Source: Bacteroidota bacterium (GTDB lineage Bacteria; Bacteroidota; Bacteroidia; AKYH767-A; JABDAW01). Taken from it: 5,680 nucleotides of DNA. A program made the translations under genes and the position numbers. The stretch is taken from positions 1 through 5,680 of the forward strand of contig JAHEYM010000286.1 of NCBI GenBank assembly GCA_023251595.1. Reading direction: 5' to 3'. Shown here in pieces: positions 1-5,261 of the stretch (positions are counted from its first letter, which is position 1; each line of letters opens with the position of its first letter). The notes beneath the pieces are model-generated. The model had not been told where the DNA came from. It searched no databases and saw only the letters and a program-made list of their open reading frames with translations.

Positions 1-2
1 TT

Positions 3-449
3 GATTTTGTTCAGGATCCGGCACCACCGGATACTATCATGACTTATCAAAATTGGATTCCCAGACAATATCTCACCTTCTCCGATTCGCTCGGTTGGAT
101 GGCATGTGCCCACAAAGTTGATACTCTGAATTCGGTACAATTAACTGATGTCACAGTCATTATACCGAATAACCCCTCTTTTGAAGATGCGCTTCTGTTC
201 CTCGTATTAGATGATCCCAGATATCCTGATAACGGTGTCGCTGAACTATATCAGGCGGGAACTTATCAGTACAAGTCAGTTGGGTTGCCTGTCGGCTACA
301 TGGCGAATGTCGTGGGTGTGATGATGAACAATGGTGTTTTATACGAAGCATTCAAACCCATCAGAATAACACAGAATCAAACGGTGAGCTTGACATTTAC
401 CCAGACTGTGAAGGATAGTCTGGTGAAACATATTAAAGCATTAGATTGA
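3..449 (+). CDS. Hypothetical exported or surface protein, 5'-partial
   Basis: The reading frame is open from base 3 to a TGA at 447-449 (148 residues visible), so the gene probably begins to the left of the window. An ATG at 39 exists, but the codons before it read DFVQDPAPPDTI. This is a proline/aspartate-rich stretch of the kind that follows the cysteine of a Bacteroidota lipoprotein, so I do not take 39 as the real start. The rest alternates short hydrophobic stretches with polar residues (for example LTDVTVIIPNN, ALLFLVLDD, SVGLPVGYMANVVGV, QNQTVSLTFTQTV). This suggests a beta-rich globular domain with no membrane helix. I recognise no family or catalytic motif. A strong terminator begins 25 bases after the stop, so this is the last gene of its transcription unit. 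The lipoprotein idea is inference, because the signal peptide is outside the window. That the frame is a real gene is well supported by its composition and by the terminator. Confidence 0.75.
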   Translation, partial: DFVQDPAPPDTIMTYQNWIPRQYLTFSDSLGWMACAHKVDTLNSVQLTDVTVIIPNNPSFEDALLFLVLDDPRYPDNGVAELYQAGTYQYKSVGLPVGYMANVVGVMMNNGVLYEAFKPIRITQNQTVSLTFTQTVKDSLVKHIKALD

Positions 450-473
450 TTTTTTTTCACTCCGCTTTTTCAG

Positions 474-512
474 AAACGCTCTGTCCCGACTAAGTAGGGA
501 CGGGGCGTTTTT
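474..512 (+). terminator. Rho-independent terminator of the upstream gene
   Basis: Bases 474-487 pair with 497-510 in an uninterrupted 14-bp stem (two G-U pairs) around a 9-base loop, and the 3' arm runs into a T-rich tract (508-512, then ATTT). The stem core is GTCCC/GGGAC. The hairpin lies 25 bases after the stop of the preceding gene, in the position expected for its terminator, and it separates that gene from clpB. Confidence 0.9.
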
Positions 513-516
513 ATTT

Positions 517-602
517 GCGTCAAATTGTCGGTGGTAATTCAATATATCCCGACATTATTTCATGAAACAGTTGATTTATCATTGAGGTCGGAATTTTGAC
601 GC
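517..602. repeat. Inverted-repeat element with GCGTCAAA ends, upstream of clpB
   Basis: GCGTCAAATT at 517-526 is matched by AATTTTGACGC at 592-602. This gives eight perfect outer pairs, then a one-base bulge (594) and two more pairs. Inside lie GTCGG (527-531), CCGAC (549-553) and GTCGG again (587-591), so the centre can fold in two alternative ways. It could be a small palindromic mobile repeat, or a regulatory leader structure if clpB transcription starts upstream of it. The sequence alone does not decide. Confidence 0.5.
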
Positions 603-617
603 TATTAATCTTGGTGC

Positions 618-671
618 CTTTGCGTCTTCGCAGCTAAGATAAAGAAGCTACAATGGCACGAAGGCGCGAAG
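618..671. repeat. Palindromic intergenic repeat (CTTTGCGTCTTCG type) just before clpB
   Basis: CTTTGCGTCTTCG (618-630) pairs with CGAAGGCGCGAAG (659-671) over 13 bp with two G-U pairs. Inside the 28-base loop a further AGCT/AGCT 4-bp stem (632-635 with 646-649) can form. Sequence of the 'CTTTGCGTCTTTGCG' kind is, from memory, a common dispersed intergenic repeat in Bacteroidota genomes. The element ends 25 bases before the clpB start, so if transcription begins upstream it forms a large leader hairpin. The repeat family assignment is recollection. The pairing is read directly. Confidence 0.6.
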
Positions 672-696
672 AAGATAATATACTAAAAATATAAAT

Positions 697-3351
697 ATGG
701 ATTTCACAAAATTTACAACAAAATCGCAGGAAGCCGTTCAGCAGGCACAAACAATTGCGGCCGAAAATCAGCATCAGGCAATTGAGACCGCACATTTAAT
801 GAAAGCAATCATCGAAGTGGATGAGAATGTAATTCCATTTCTTTTGAAAAAATTAAATGTAAATATTCAGCAGCTTAATACAAAGATAGATTCCATTATT
901 GCGACATATCCAAAAGTAGAAGGTGGAACACCTTATCTTTCGAATGGTGTAAATGCAGCTTTACAGAAAGCATTATCCTATGTTAAAGAATTAAAAGATG
1001 ATTTCGTTTCAATTGAACATATATTACTTGGAATATTAGCAGGGAAAGAACCTGTTTCATCGCTCTTAAAAGAAATGGGTGTGAATGAAAAAGATCTAAA
1101 AACAGCAATCAACGGTTTACGTAAAGGATCGAAAGTGACAAGTGCATCGGCTGAAGAAAATTATAATTCATTAAATAAATATGCAAAAAATCTGAATGAA
1201 CTTGCAAGACAAGGAAAATTGGATCCGGTAATAGGAAGAGATGAAGAAATAAGACGCGTACTGCAAATACTTTCGCGTAGAACAAAAAACAATCCTATAT
1301 TAATCGGTGATCCCGGTGTTGGTAAAACCGCGATTGCCGAAGGACTCGCGCAAAGAATTGTGAATGGAGATGTTCCTGAAAATCTGAAATCAAAACAGGT
1401 TTATTCACTCGATATGGGATCATTAATCGCAGGAGCAAAATATAAAGGGGAATTCGAAGATCGTTTAAAATCTGTGGTGAAAGAAGTAATTTCTGCAGAA
1501 GGAGATGTGATTTTATTTATTGATGAAATTCATACACTCGTTGGCGCGGGTGGTGGTGGTGAAGGGGCAATGGATGCAGCAAATATTCTCAAACCTGCAT
1601 TGGCAAGGGGTGAATTGAGAGCGATCGGAGCGACTACTTTATCAGAATATCAGAAATATATAGAAAAAGACAAAGCACTCGAACGAAGATTTCAGAAAGT
1701 AATGATTGAAGAACCGGATGCAAAAGATGCGATCAGTATTTTACGTGGATTAAAAGAAAGATATGAAACGCATCATAAAGTGCGGATTAAGGACGACGCG
1801 ATTATTGCAGCGGTTGAACTTTCTCAGCGATATATAACGGATCGTTTTTTACCGGATAAAGCAATCGATTTAATGGATGAAGCTGCGGCTAAACTGAGAT
1901 TGGAAATGAATTCTGTTCCGGAAGAGTTGGATACTATTCGCAGAAAAATAATGCAATTGGAAATTGAACGTGAAGCCATTAAACGTGAAAATGATGCGCG
2001 TCGGCTATCTGAAATTTCAGAGGTGCTTGCGAATTTAAATGATCAGAGAAATACCATCACTGCAAGATGGCAGGATGAAAAAACTTTGGTTGAAGGAATA
2101 CAAAATCTGAAAACCGATATAGAAAATTTCAAGCTTGAAGCAGAGAAAGCTGAGAGAAGTGGTGATTATGGAAAAGTTGCAGAAATAAGATATGGAAGAA
2201 TAAAAGAAGCAGAACAAAAACTCGGAGATTTTAAACAGAAATTAGATGCATTGCAGGGTGAACATGCGATGATTAAAGAAGAAGTAGATTCTGAAGATAT
2301 TGCAGAAATTATTTCGAAGTGGACGGGAATTCCATTAACAAGAATGTTGCAAAGTGAAAGAGAAAAATTATTGCATCTTGAAGCAGAGCTTCATAAAAGA
2401 GTTGTGGGACAGGATGAAGCAATTGTTGCAATCTCCGATGCCGTTCGTCGCAGCAGAGCCGGATTGCAGGATGCAAAGAAACCGATCGGCTCATTTATAT
2501 TTCTCGGAACAACCGGTGTGGGTAAAACAGAATTGGCGAAAGCATTGGCAGATTATTTATTTAACGATGAAAATGCCCTGACAAGAATAGATATGTCGGA
2601 ATATCAGGAACGGCATGCAGTTTCGCGTCTTGTCGGCGCGCCTCCCGGTTATGTGGGTTATGATGAAGGCGGACAATTAACGGAAGCGGTGAGAAGAAGA
2701 CCATATTCCGTAATTCTTCTTGACGAGATTGAAAAAGCTCATCCCGATGTGTTTAATATATTATTACAGGTTTTGGATGATGGCAGATTAACTGATAATA
2801 AAGGCAGAACTGCGAATTTCAAAAATACAATTGTGATTATGACTTCGAATATCGGTTCACATATTATTCAGGAAGGATTTGATAATATGAATGAGGATAA
2901 TCGCGAAGAAGTTATTGCTTCATCAAAATTAAAAGTGTTTGAATTATTAAAGAAAACCATTCGTCCCGAATTTCTGAACAGAGTGGATGAAATAATTATG
3001 TTTGCACCATTAACACGAGAAGATGTAAAACAAATTGCAGCTATTCAATTTAATATAATTGCAAAAATGTTAGAGCAAAATAATATTCATCTCACGATTA
3101 CAGACGAGGCATTAGACTGGGTTTCACAGCTTGGTTTTGACCCACAGTTTGGAGCCAGACCCTTAAAAAGAGTTTTGCAAAGAAGAATTGTAAATGAATT
3201 ATCAAAAGAAATTCTTAGCGGTAAAATAAATAAAGATGATCATATATTGGTGAAGCTGGAGAACGGACATGAGTTTGTGTTTGTCACCCCATCCCCGGCC
3301 CTTCCCGAACCCCACCCAACCTCCCCAAATGGGGAGGAGAAAAAAGGGTGA
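697..3351 (+). CDS. clpB: ATP-dependent chaperone ClpB (Hsp100 disaggregase)
   Basis: ClpB is a cytoplasmic hexameric AAA+ machine that, with DnaK/DnaJ/GrpE, threads aggregated proteins through its pore. All parts are visible. The Clp N-domain is roughly residues 1-145. NBD1 has Walker A GDPGVGKT (204-211), pore-loop Tyr249 (KYKG), Walker B with D276/E277, sensor GATT (311-314) and arginine fingers R330/R331. The coiled-coil M-domain is roughly 405-525. This long middle domain separates ClpB from ClpA and ClpC. NBD2 has Walker A GTTGVGKT (604-611), pore loop GYVG (651-654), Walker B with D676/E677, sensor N718, arginine R756 and sensor-2 GARPLKR (819-825). No key residue is missing. The start at 697 gives the family-typical MDFTKFTTKSQEA opening and follows an A/T-rich leader without a Shine-Dalgarno sequence, as is usual in Bacteroidota. 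The protein has 884 residues, about 20 more than usual. The family-like end is GHEFVFV (857-863), and residues 864-884 are encoded by a repeat element. No CIRCE operator is seen upstream. Confidence 0.98.
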   Translation: MDFTKFTTKSQEAVQQAQTIAAENQHQAIETAHLMKAIIEVDENVIPFLLKKLNVNIQQLNTKIDSIIATYPKVEGGTPYLSNGVNAALQKALSYVKELKDDFVSIEHILLGILAGKEPVSSLLKEMGVNEKDLKTAINGLRKGSKVTSASAEENYNSLNKYAKNLNELARQGKLDPVIGRDEEIRRVLQILSRRTKNNPILIGDPGVGKTAIAEGLAQRIVNGDVPENLKSKQVYSLDMGSLIAGAKYKGEFEDRLKSVVKEVISAEGDVILFIDEIHTLVGAGGGGEGAMDAANILKPALARGELRAIGATTLSEYQKYIEKDKALERRFQKVMIEEPDAKDAISILRGLKERYETHHKVRIKDDAIIAAVELSQRYITDRFLPDKAIDLMDEAAAKLRLEMNSVPEELDTIRRKIMQLEIEREAIKRENDARRLSEISEVLANLNDQRNTITARWQDEKTLVEGIQNLKTDIENFKLEAEKAERSGDYGKVAEIRYGRIKEAEQKLGDFKQKLDALQGEHAMIKEEVDSEDIAEIISKWTGIPLTRMLQSEREKLLHLEAELHKRVVGQDEAIVAISDAVRRSRAGLQDAKKPIGSFIFLGTTGVGKTELAKALADYLFNDENALTRIDMSEYQERHAVSRLVGAPPGYVGYDEGGQLTEAVRRRPYSVILLDEIEKAHPDVFNILLQVLDDGRLTDNKGRTANFKNTIVIMTSNIGSHIIQEGFDNMNEDNREEVIASSKLKVFELLKKTIRPEFLNRVDEIIMFAPLTREDVKQIAAIQFNIIAKMLEQNNIHLTITDEALDWVSQLGFDPQFGARPLKRVLQRRIVNELSKEILSGKINKDDHILVKLENGHEFVFVTPSPALPEPHPTSPNGEEKKG
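3284..3351. repeat. C-rich palindromic repeat forming the 3' end of clpB
   Basis: The element is bounded by TCACCC (3284-3289) and GGGTGA (3346-3351), which are perfect 6-bp inverted ends. It contains a perfect hairpin, CCTCCCC-AAAT-GGGGAGG (3320-3337). The left part (3287-3326) has seven runs of three or four C separated by one to five bases, so the minus strand is a candidate G-quadruplex former. It encodes the last 21 residues of ClpB (from TPSPALPEP) and its terminal GGGTGA supplies the stop codon. Such CCCC-rich elements are, from memory, common dispersed intergenic repeats in Bacteroidota. The hairpin is followed by AGAAAAAAGGG and not by a U tract, so it is not a canonical terminator for clpB. 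Confidence 0.75.
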
Positions 3352-3362
3352 AATAAAAGTGG

Positions 3363-3370
3363 TATCTTTG
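3363..3370 (+). promoter_or_regulatory. Bacteroidota-type -7 promoter box
   Basis: TATCTTTG is a perfect match to the TAnnTTTG box used by the Bacteroidota primary sigma factor. It lies 12 bases before the ATG at 3383, which would give a very short leader typical of the phylum. No clear TTG -33 element is present at the right distance (around 3341-3344 the sequence is A-rich). The box would have driven the protease gene that is now broken, and it may still transcribe the remnant and what lies behind it. Confidence 0.6.
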
Positions 3371-3382
3371 TAAAAACTATTC

Positions 3383-3587
3383 ATGATGGGTCTGACTTAT
3401 TCCACCATAAAACTCAGTAATCCACGCCAACCCGCAATACAGGCGGTTGAATTGCGCTCTTTGGTGGAGACAGGCACTTCTTGGTGCTATTCCGATGGAA
3501 GAAATGGATTTGGTGGTTCATCCTGCCACTCAGAAATTAATGGCAAATCCATTGCATCCGAATAAACCGGGATATACGATTAAGTAG
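3383..3587 (+). pseudogene. Clan AA (retropepsin-like) aspartic protease, internally deleted and frameshifted
   Basis: The first part, read from ATG 3383 or 3386, is MGLTYSTIKLSNPRQP...ELRSLVETGTS. This matches the start of the small bacterial clan AA aspartic proteases as I know them, where the LVDTGA motif carries the catalytic aspartate. Here that position reads VETGT, with Glu in place of Asp. From about 3477 the homologous reading moves to another frame: LLGAIPMEEMDLVVHP...PNKPGYTIK, stop TAG 3585-3587. This matches the family's C-terminus. From memory the complete proteins have about 120-130 residues, so some 45-60 residues between the two parts are absent. The simplest reading is one deletion with its junction near 3476-3481 that also shifted the frame. 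If translated in the first frame, the product is 60 residues (stop 3563-3565) with an unrelated tail and cannot be an active protease. The gene has an intact promoter box before it. Whether the D-to-E change came before or after the deletion cannot be seen. Confidence 0.82.
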
Positions 3588-3596
3588 TTCGAAGAT

Positions 3597-3623
3597 CTTG
3601 ATGTCGCAATTTGCGATATCAAG
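3597..3623. repeat. 27-bp near-perfect palindrome (CTTGATGTCGCAA)
   Basis: CTTGATGTCGCAA (3597-3609) faces TTGCGATATCAAG (3611-3623) around a single central T. Twelve of the 13 pairs are Watson-Crick and one is G-T (3603/3617). The tiny loop makes it look more like a palindromic DNA site or repeat core than a normal RNA hairpin, and there is no T tract after it. One frame across it reads LMSQFAISSW, which resembles a segment of ORF6N-domain proteins (L.SQFATSSWGG), so it could also be a scrap of such a gene. It lies 33 bases before the WG-repeat gene and 10 after the protease remnant. Function unknown. Confidence 0.6.
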
Positions 3624-3655
3624 TTGGATTTTGAAAATTTTGTGCAGACTAAAGT

Positions 3656-4846
3656 ATGAGAAGAATTGCTCTTGATTTGTTATCAATTATTTTAGTTATT
3701 CTTTTTTCTTGTAATTCTGAAAACACTTCTACCTTAAATAATTCTGAAGCACTTAATCAGGCAACATTGAAAGTCCATTCTGGTACACAGCTCTATCCAA
3801 TTTGCGTCTACGATAGATGGGGTTACATTGACTCATTTGGTAAAGTAGTCATTAAACCTATTTATGAATTTGCAGATGATTTTGAGAATGGAACTGGAAC
3901 TTTATTCATTGATCGCGAAAATCTCGCTATTATTGATGGTGGGGGAAATCCAATTACATTTACAATGATTACTGGTTCGCAGCATTATTACTGGGATTAT
4001 AATAGTGAAGGGTTGGTACTTGTATATGACAAAAAAACTAAAAAATACGGCTATGTAAATTTGGATGGTGATTGGGTTATTAAGCCGAAATTTGAAGGGG
4101 CTCATTATTTCAAGAACGGGTTAGCTGCTGTTGCGGAGAAAATGAATTATCACCCGGATACAAATTCGGACTGTGGGACTCCCCAACCTCATGCAATATG
4201 GGGTTTCATTAATTCGAAAGGAAAATATGTAATTGAACCTCAATATGGTACTATTACAGATTTTTATCACGGATATTCATTTGTTGATCATAAGATCATT
4301 GACTCAGTTGGAAATTATGTGGATGAAGCTGATGTAAAAGATGTCAGATTTCTTTATTATAAATTCCAATTCGTTCATAAATTATTATATCCTAAAGGTC
4401 GAGATATTACTTCCAATTCGGAAAACTTTATTAACGGTTATATAGTTTTCAAAGATATCAAAACCAAAAAATATGGTTACTTGAATTGGAAGGGTGAAAT
4501 TATTATTAAACCACAATTCAATAATCCAACCTGTTTCAGTGAGGACCTGGCAGGTGTTTCATTTGATAATAATAAGTGGGGTGTCATCGATACAAATGGT
4601 AATATAATTGTACCGCCAACATACGACTTTGTAATGAGATATTCAGAGGGTCTTGCCTCGGTAAAACTGGATGGAAAGTGGGGTTTTATAAATAAAAAGG
4701 GTGACCTGATTATTAAGCCAATATTTGATGAGAAGAAGAAAGGAATAACATCCTATAAATTTCACAATGGACTTGCGTGTGTTTATCTGCATGACAAGAT
4801 GTGTTATATAAATAAATTGGGAGATATAATTTGGAAAGAGAGTTAA
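3656..4846 (+). CDS. WG-repeat lipoprotein
   Basis: The 396-residue protein starts with a short signal sequence (MRR, then a hydrophobic stretch at residues 4-17) ending in a lipobox-like LFSC with the lipidated Cys at 19, followed by an asparagine/serine-rich linker. It should be exported and lipid-anchored in the envelope. The rest is a chain of WG repeats (pattern WG[YFV]I[ND]..G..[VI]I.P.[YF]..A..F..GLA.V). Clear copies start near residues 55, 131, 182, 273, 308 and 342. Weaker ones lie near 89, 213 and 383. WG repeats are a beta-rich family widespread in Bacteroidota with no enzymatic role assigned. A binding or scaffold function is only an inference, and no catalytic motif is visible. 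The Phe at -2 of the lipobox is unusual but tolerable. The gene stands alone: the protease remnant and a palindrome precede it, and a strong hairpin terminator follows it by about 150 bases. The start codon is chosen because it gives the signal peptide. Confidence 0.92.
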   Translation: MRRIALDLLSIILVILFSCNSENTSTLNNSEALNQATLKVHSGTQLYPICVYDRWGYIDSFGKVVIKPIYEFADDFENGTGTLFIDRENLAIIDGGGNPITFTMITGSQHYYWDYNSEGLVLVYDKKTKKYGYVNLDGDWVIKPKFEGAHYFKNGLAAVAEKMNYHPDTNSDCGTPQPHAIWGFINSKGKYVIEPQYGTITDFYHGYSFVDHKIIDSVGNYVDEADVKDVRFLYYKFQFVHKLLYPKGRDITSNSENFINGYIVFKDIKTKKYGYLNWKGEIIIKPQFNNPTCFSEDLAGVSFDNNKWGVIDTNGNIIVPPTYDFVMRYSEGLASVKLDGKWGFINKKGDLIIKPIFDEKKKGITSYKFHNGLACVYLHDKMCYINKLGDIIWKES

Positions 4847-4940
4847 CTTTCTCAATTCACAAATTAATATCAATGGACGAAGAAATATTATATTATTCAA
4901 ATCGCGAAATAGTGCGTTTGGGTTTTCTGCAAGATCAGGA

Positions 4941-5146
4941 CAGATTGCTTCGGTCGTTCCTCCCTCGCAATGACGGGGGTTTGCATCATGTGGTTAAGAA
5001 AAAAAATGGAGACAGAAAATTTTACGAACGTGAAATTTTCTGTCTCCATTTTTTTTCTCCCAGGACGAGTGCGGATCGTCATTGCGAGGGAGCCGATACT
5101 TACCACATTTATAACAAGTATTAATCTGGGCGACCGAAGCAATCTG
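4941..5146. repeat. Composite nested inverted repeat (CAGATTGCTTCGGTCG / CTCCCTCGCAATGACG arms)
   Basis: There are two sets of perfect 16-bp arms. CAGATTGCTTCGGTCG (4941-4956) pairs with 5131-5146, and CTCCCTCGCAATGACG (4960-4975) pairs with 5077-5092. The left arms are separated by only 3 bases, the right arms by 38 (5093-5130). That 38-base segment contains its own small hairpin (ATACTT 5096-5101 with AAGTAT 5116-5121) and looks like an insertion into the right copy. At the centre of the whole structure sits the 62-base terminator hairpin. 'AGATTGCTTCG...CTCGCAATGACG' is, from memory, a dispersed intergenic repeat core found in many bacterial phyla. Here two copies stand head to head. No transposase or obvious target-site duplication is seen. 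Confidence 0.8.
4997..5058 (+). terminator. Very long hairpin, probably a bidirectional rho-independent terminator
   Basis: Bases 4997-5026 pair with 5029-5058 in a 30-bp stem with no mismatch and one G-U pair (5023/5032). Its core is ATGGAGACAGAAAATTT and its complement. On the + strand the 3' arm ends in eight T (5049-5056), and on the - strand the mirror-image eight A (4999-5006) serve the same role, so termination should work in both directions. It lies about 150 bases after the WG-repeat gene, within the composite repeat. Formally the loop is the AA at 5027-5028. A physical loop of four or more bases is more likely. Confidence 0.88.
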
Positions 5147-5218
5147 TTATGATATCGGACGGTAAACTCCTTATCAAAAAACAATCAAGATGATAAAGAA
5201 CCAAATTATTTATTTTTC

Positions 5219-5226
5219 TATTTTTG
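5219..5226 (+). promoter_or_regulatory. Bacteroidota-type -7 promoter box for the DUF6557-like gene
   Basis: TATTTTTG matches TAnnTTTG perfectly and lies 35 bases before the ATG at 5262, giving an expected leader of roughly 30 bases. No convincing TTG -33 element is seen 19-21 bases upstream, and in a T-rich tract the match could be chance. The position between a terminator and a gene start supports it. Confidence 0.5.
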
Positions 5227-5261
5227 CGATTCACCAATTAACCTAAAAATTCCTTTTAAAA

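Larger units (their letters stand above)
4847..5261. other. 415-base gene-free region between the WG gene and the DUF6557-like gene
   Basis: Bases 4847-4940 are AT-rich with no recognisable signal. Bases 4941-5146 hold the composite inverted repeat with its central hairpin. Bases 5147-5218 are AT-rich, and 5219-5226 is a promoter box. Open frames on both strands here (for example 4831-5124 + and 4897-5184 -) are translations of the repeat arms and show no protein-like features. An 18-codon frame from ATG 5190 to a TAA ending at 5246 is probably chance. Confidence 0.7.

Noticed and set aside
160..351. Minus-strand frame inside the first gene
   Set aside because: It lies wholly within the better-supported + strand frame and has no coding features.
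582..613. Possible clpB promoter: TTG at 582-584 and TAATCTTG at 606-613
   Set aside because: The spacing of 21 bases is allowed but the -7 box has a mismatch and the -33 is only three bases, so the match is too weak to list as a feature.
600..696. CIRCE or other classical heat-shock operator before clpB
   Set aside because: No TTAGCACTC-N9-GAGTGCTAA-like sequence is present.
697..3351. Open frames inside clpB on either strand (for example 2035-2217 -, 2309-2494 -, 2354-2581 +)
   Set aside because: They overlap a fully conserved ClpB frame and show no family features, so they are shadows.
3202..3384. Minus-strand frame across the clpB 3' end
   Set aside because: Its glycine/tryptophan-rich translation is just the complement of the C-rich repeat, with no start context or promoter.
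3610..3642. Possible WG-gene promoter: TTTG at 3610-3613 and AAATTTTG at 3635-3642
   Set aside because: The -7 box lacks the conserved initial T and the upstream TTTG is part of the palindrome, so this is not supported.
4831..5184. Frames on both strands in the region after the WG gene (4831-5124 +, 4897-5184 -, 4970-5152 +)
   Set aside because: The predicted peptides are translations of the inverted-repeat arms and the terminator hairpin. They mirror each other across strands.
4846..5261. CRISPR array or mobile element with transposase
   Set aside because: The repeats are inverted and not direct, with no regular spacers, and no transposase or cas-like frame exists in the window.
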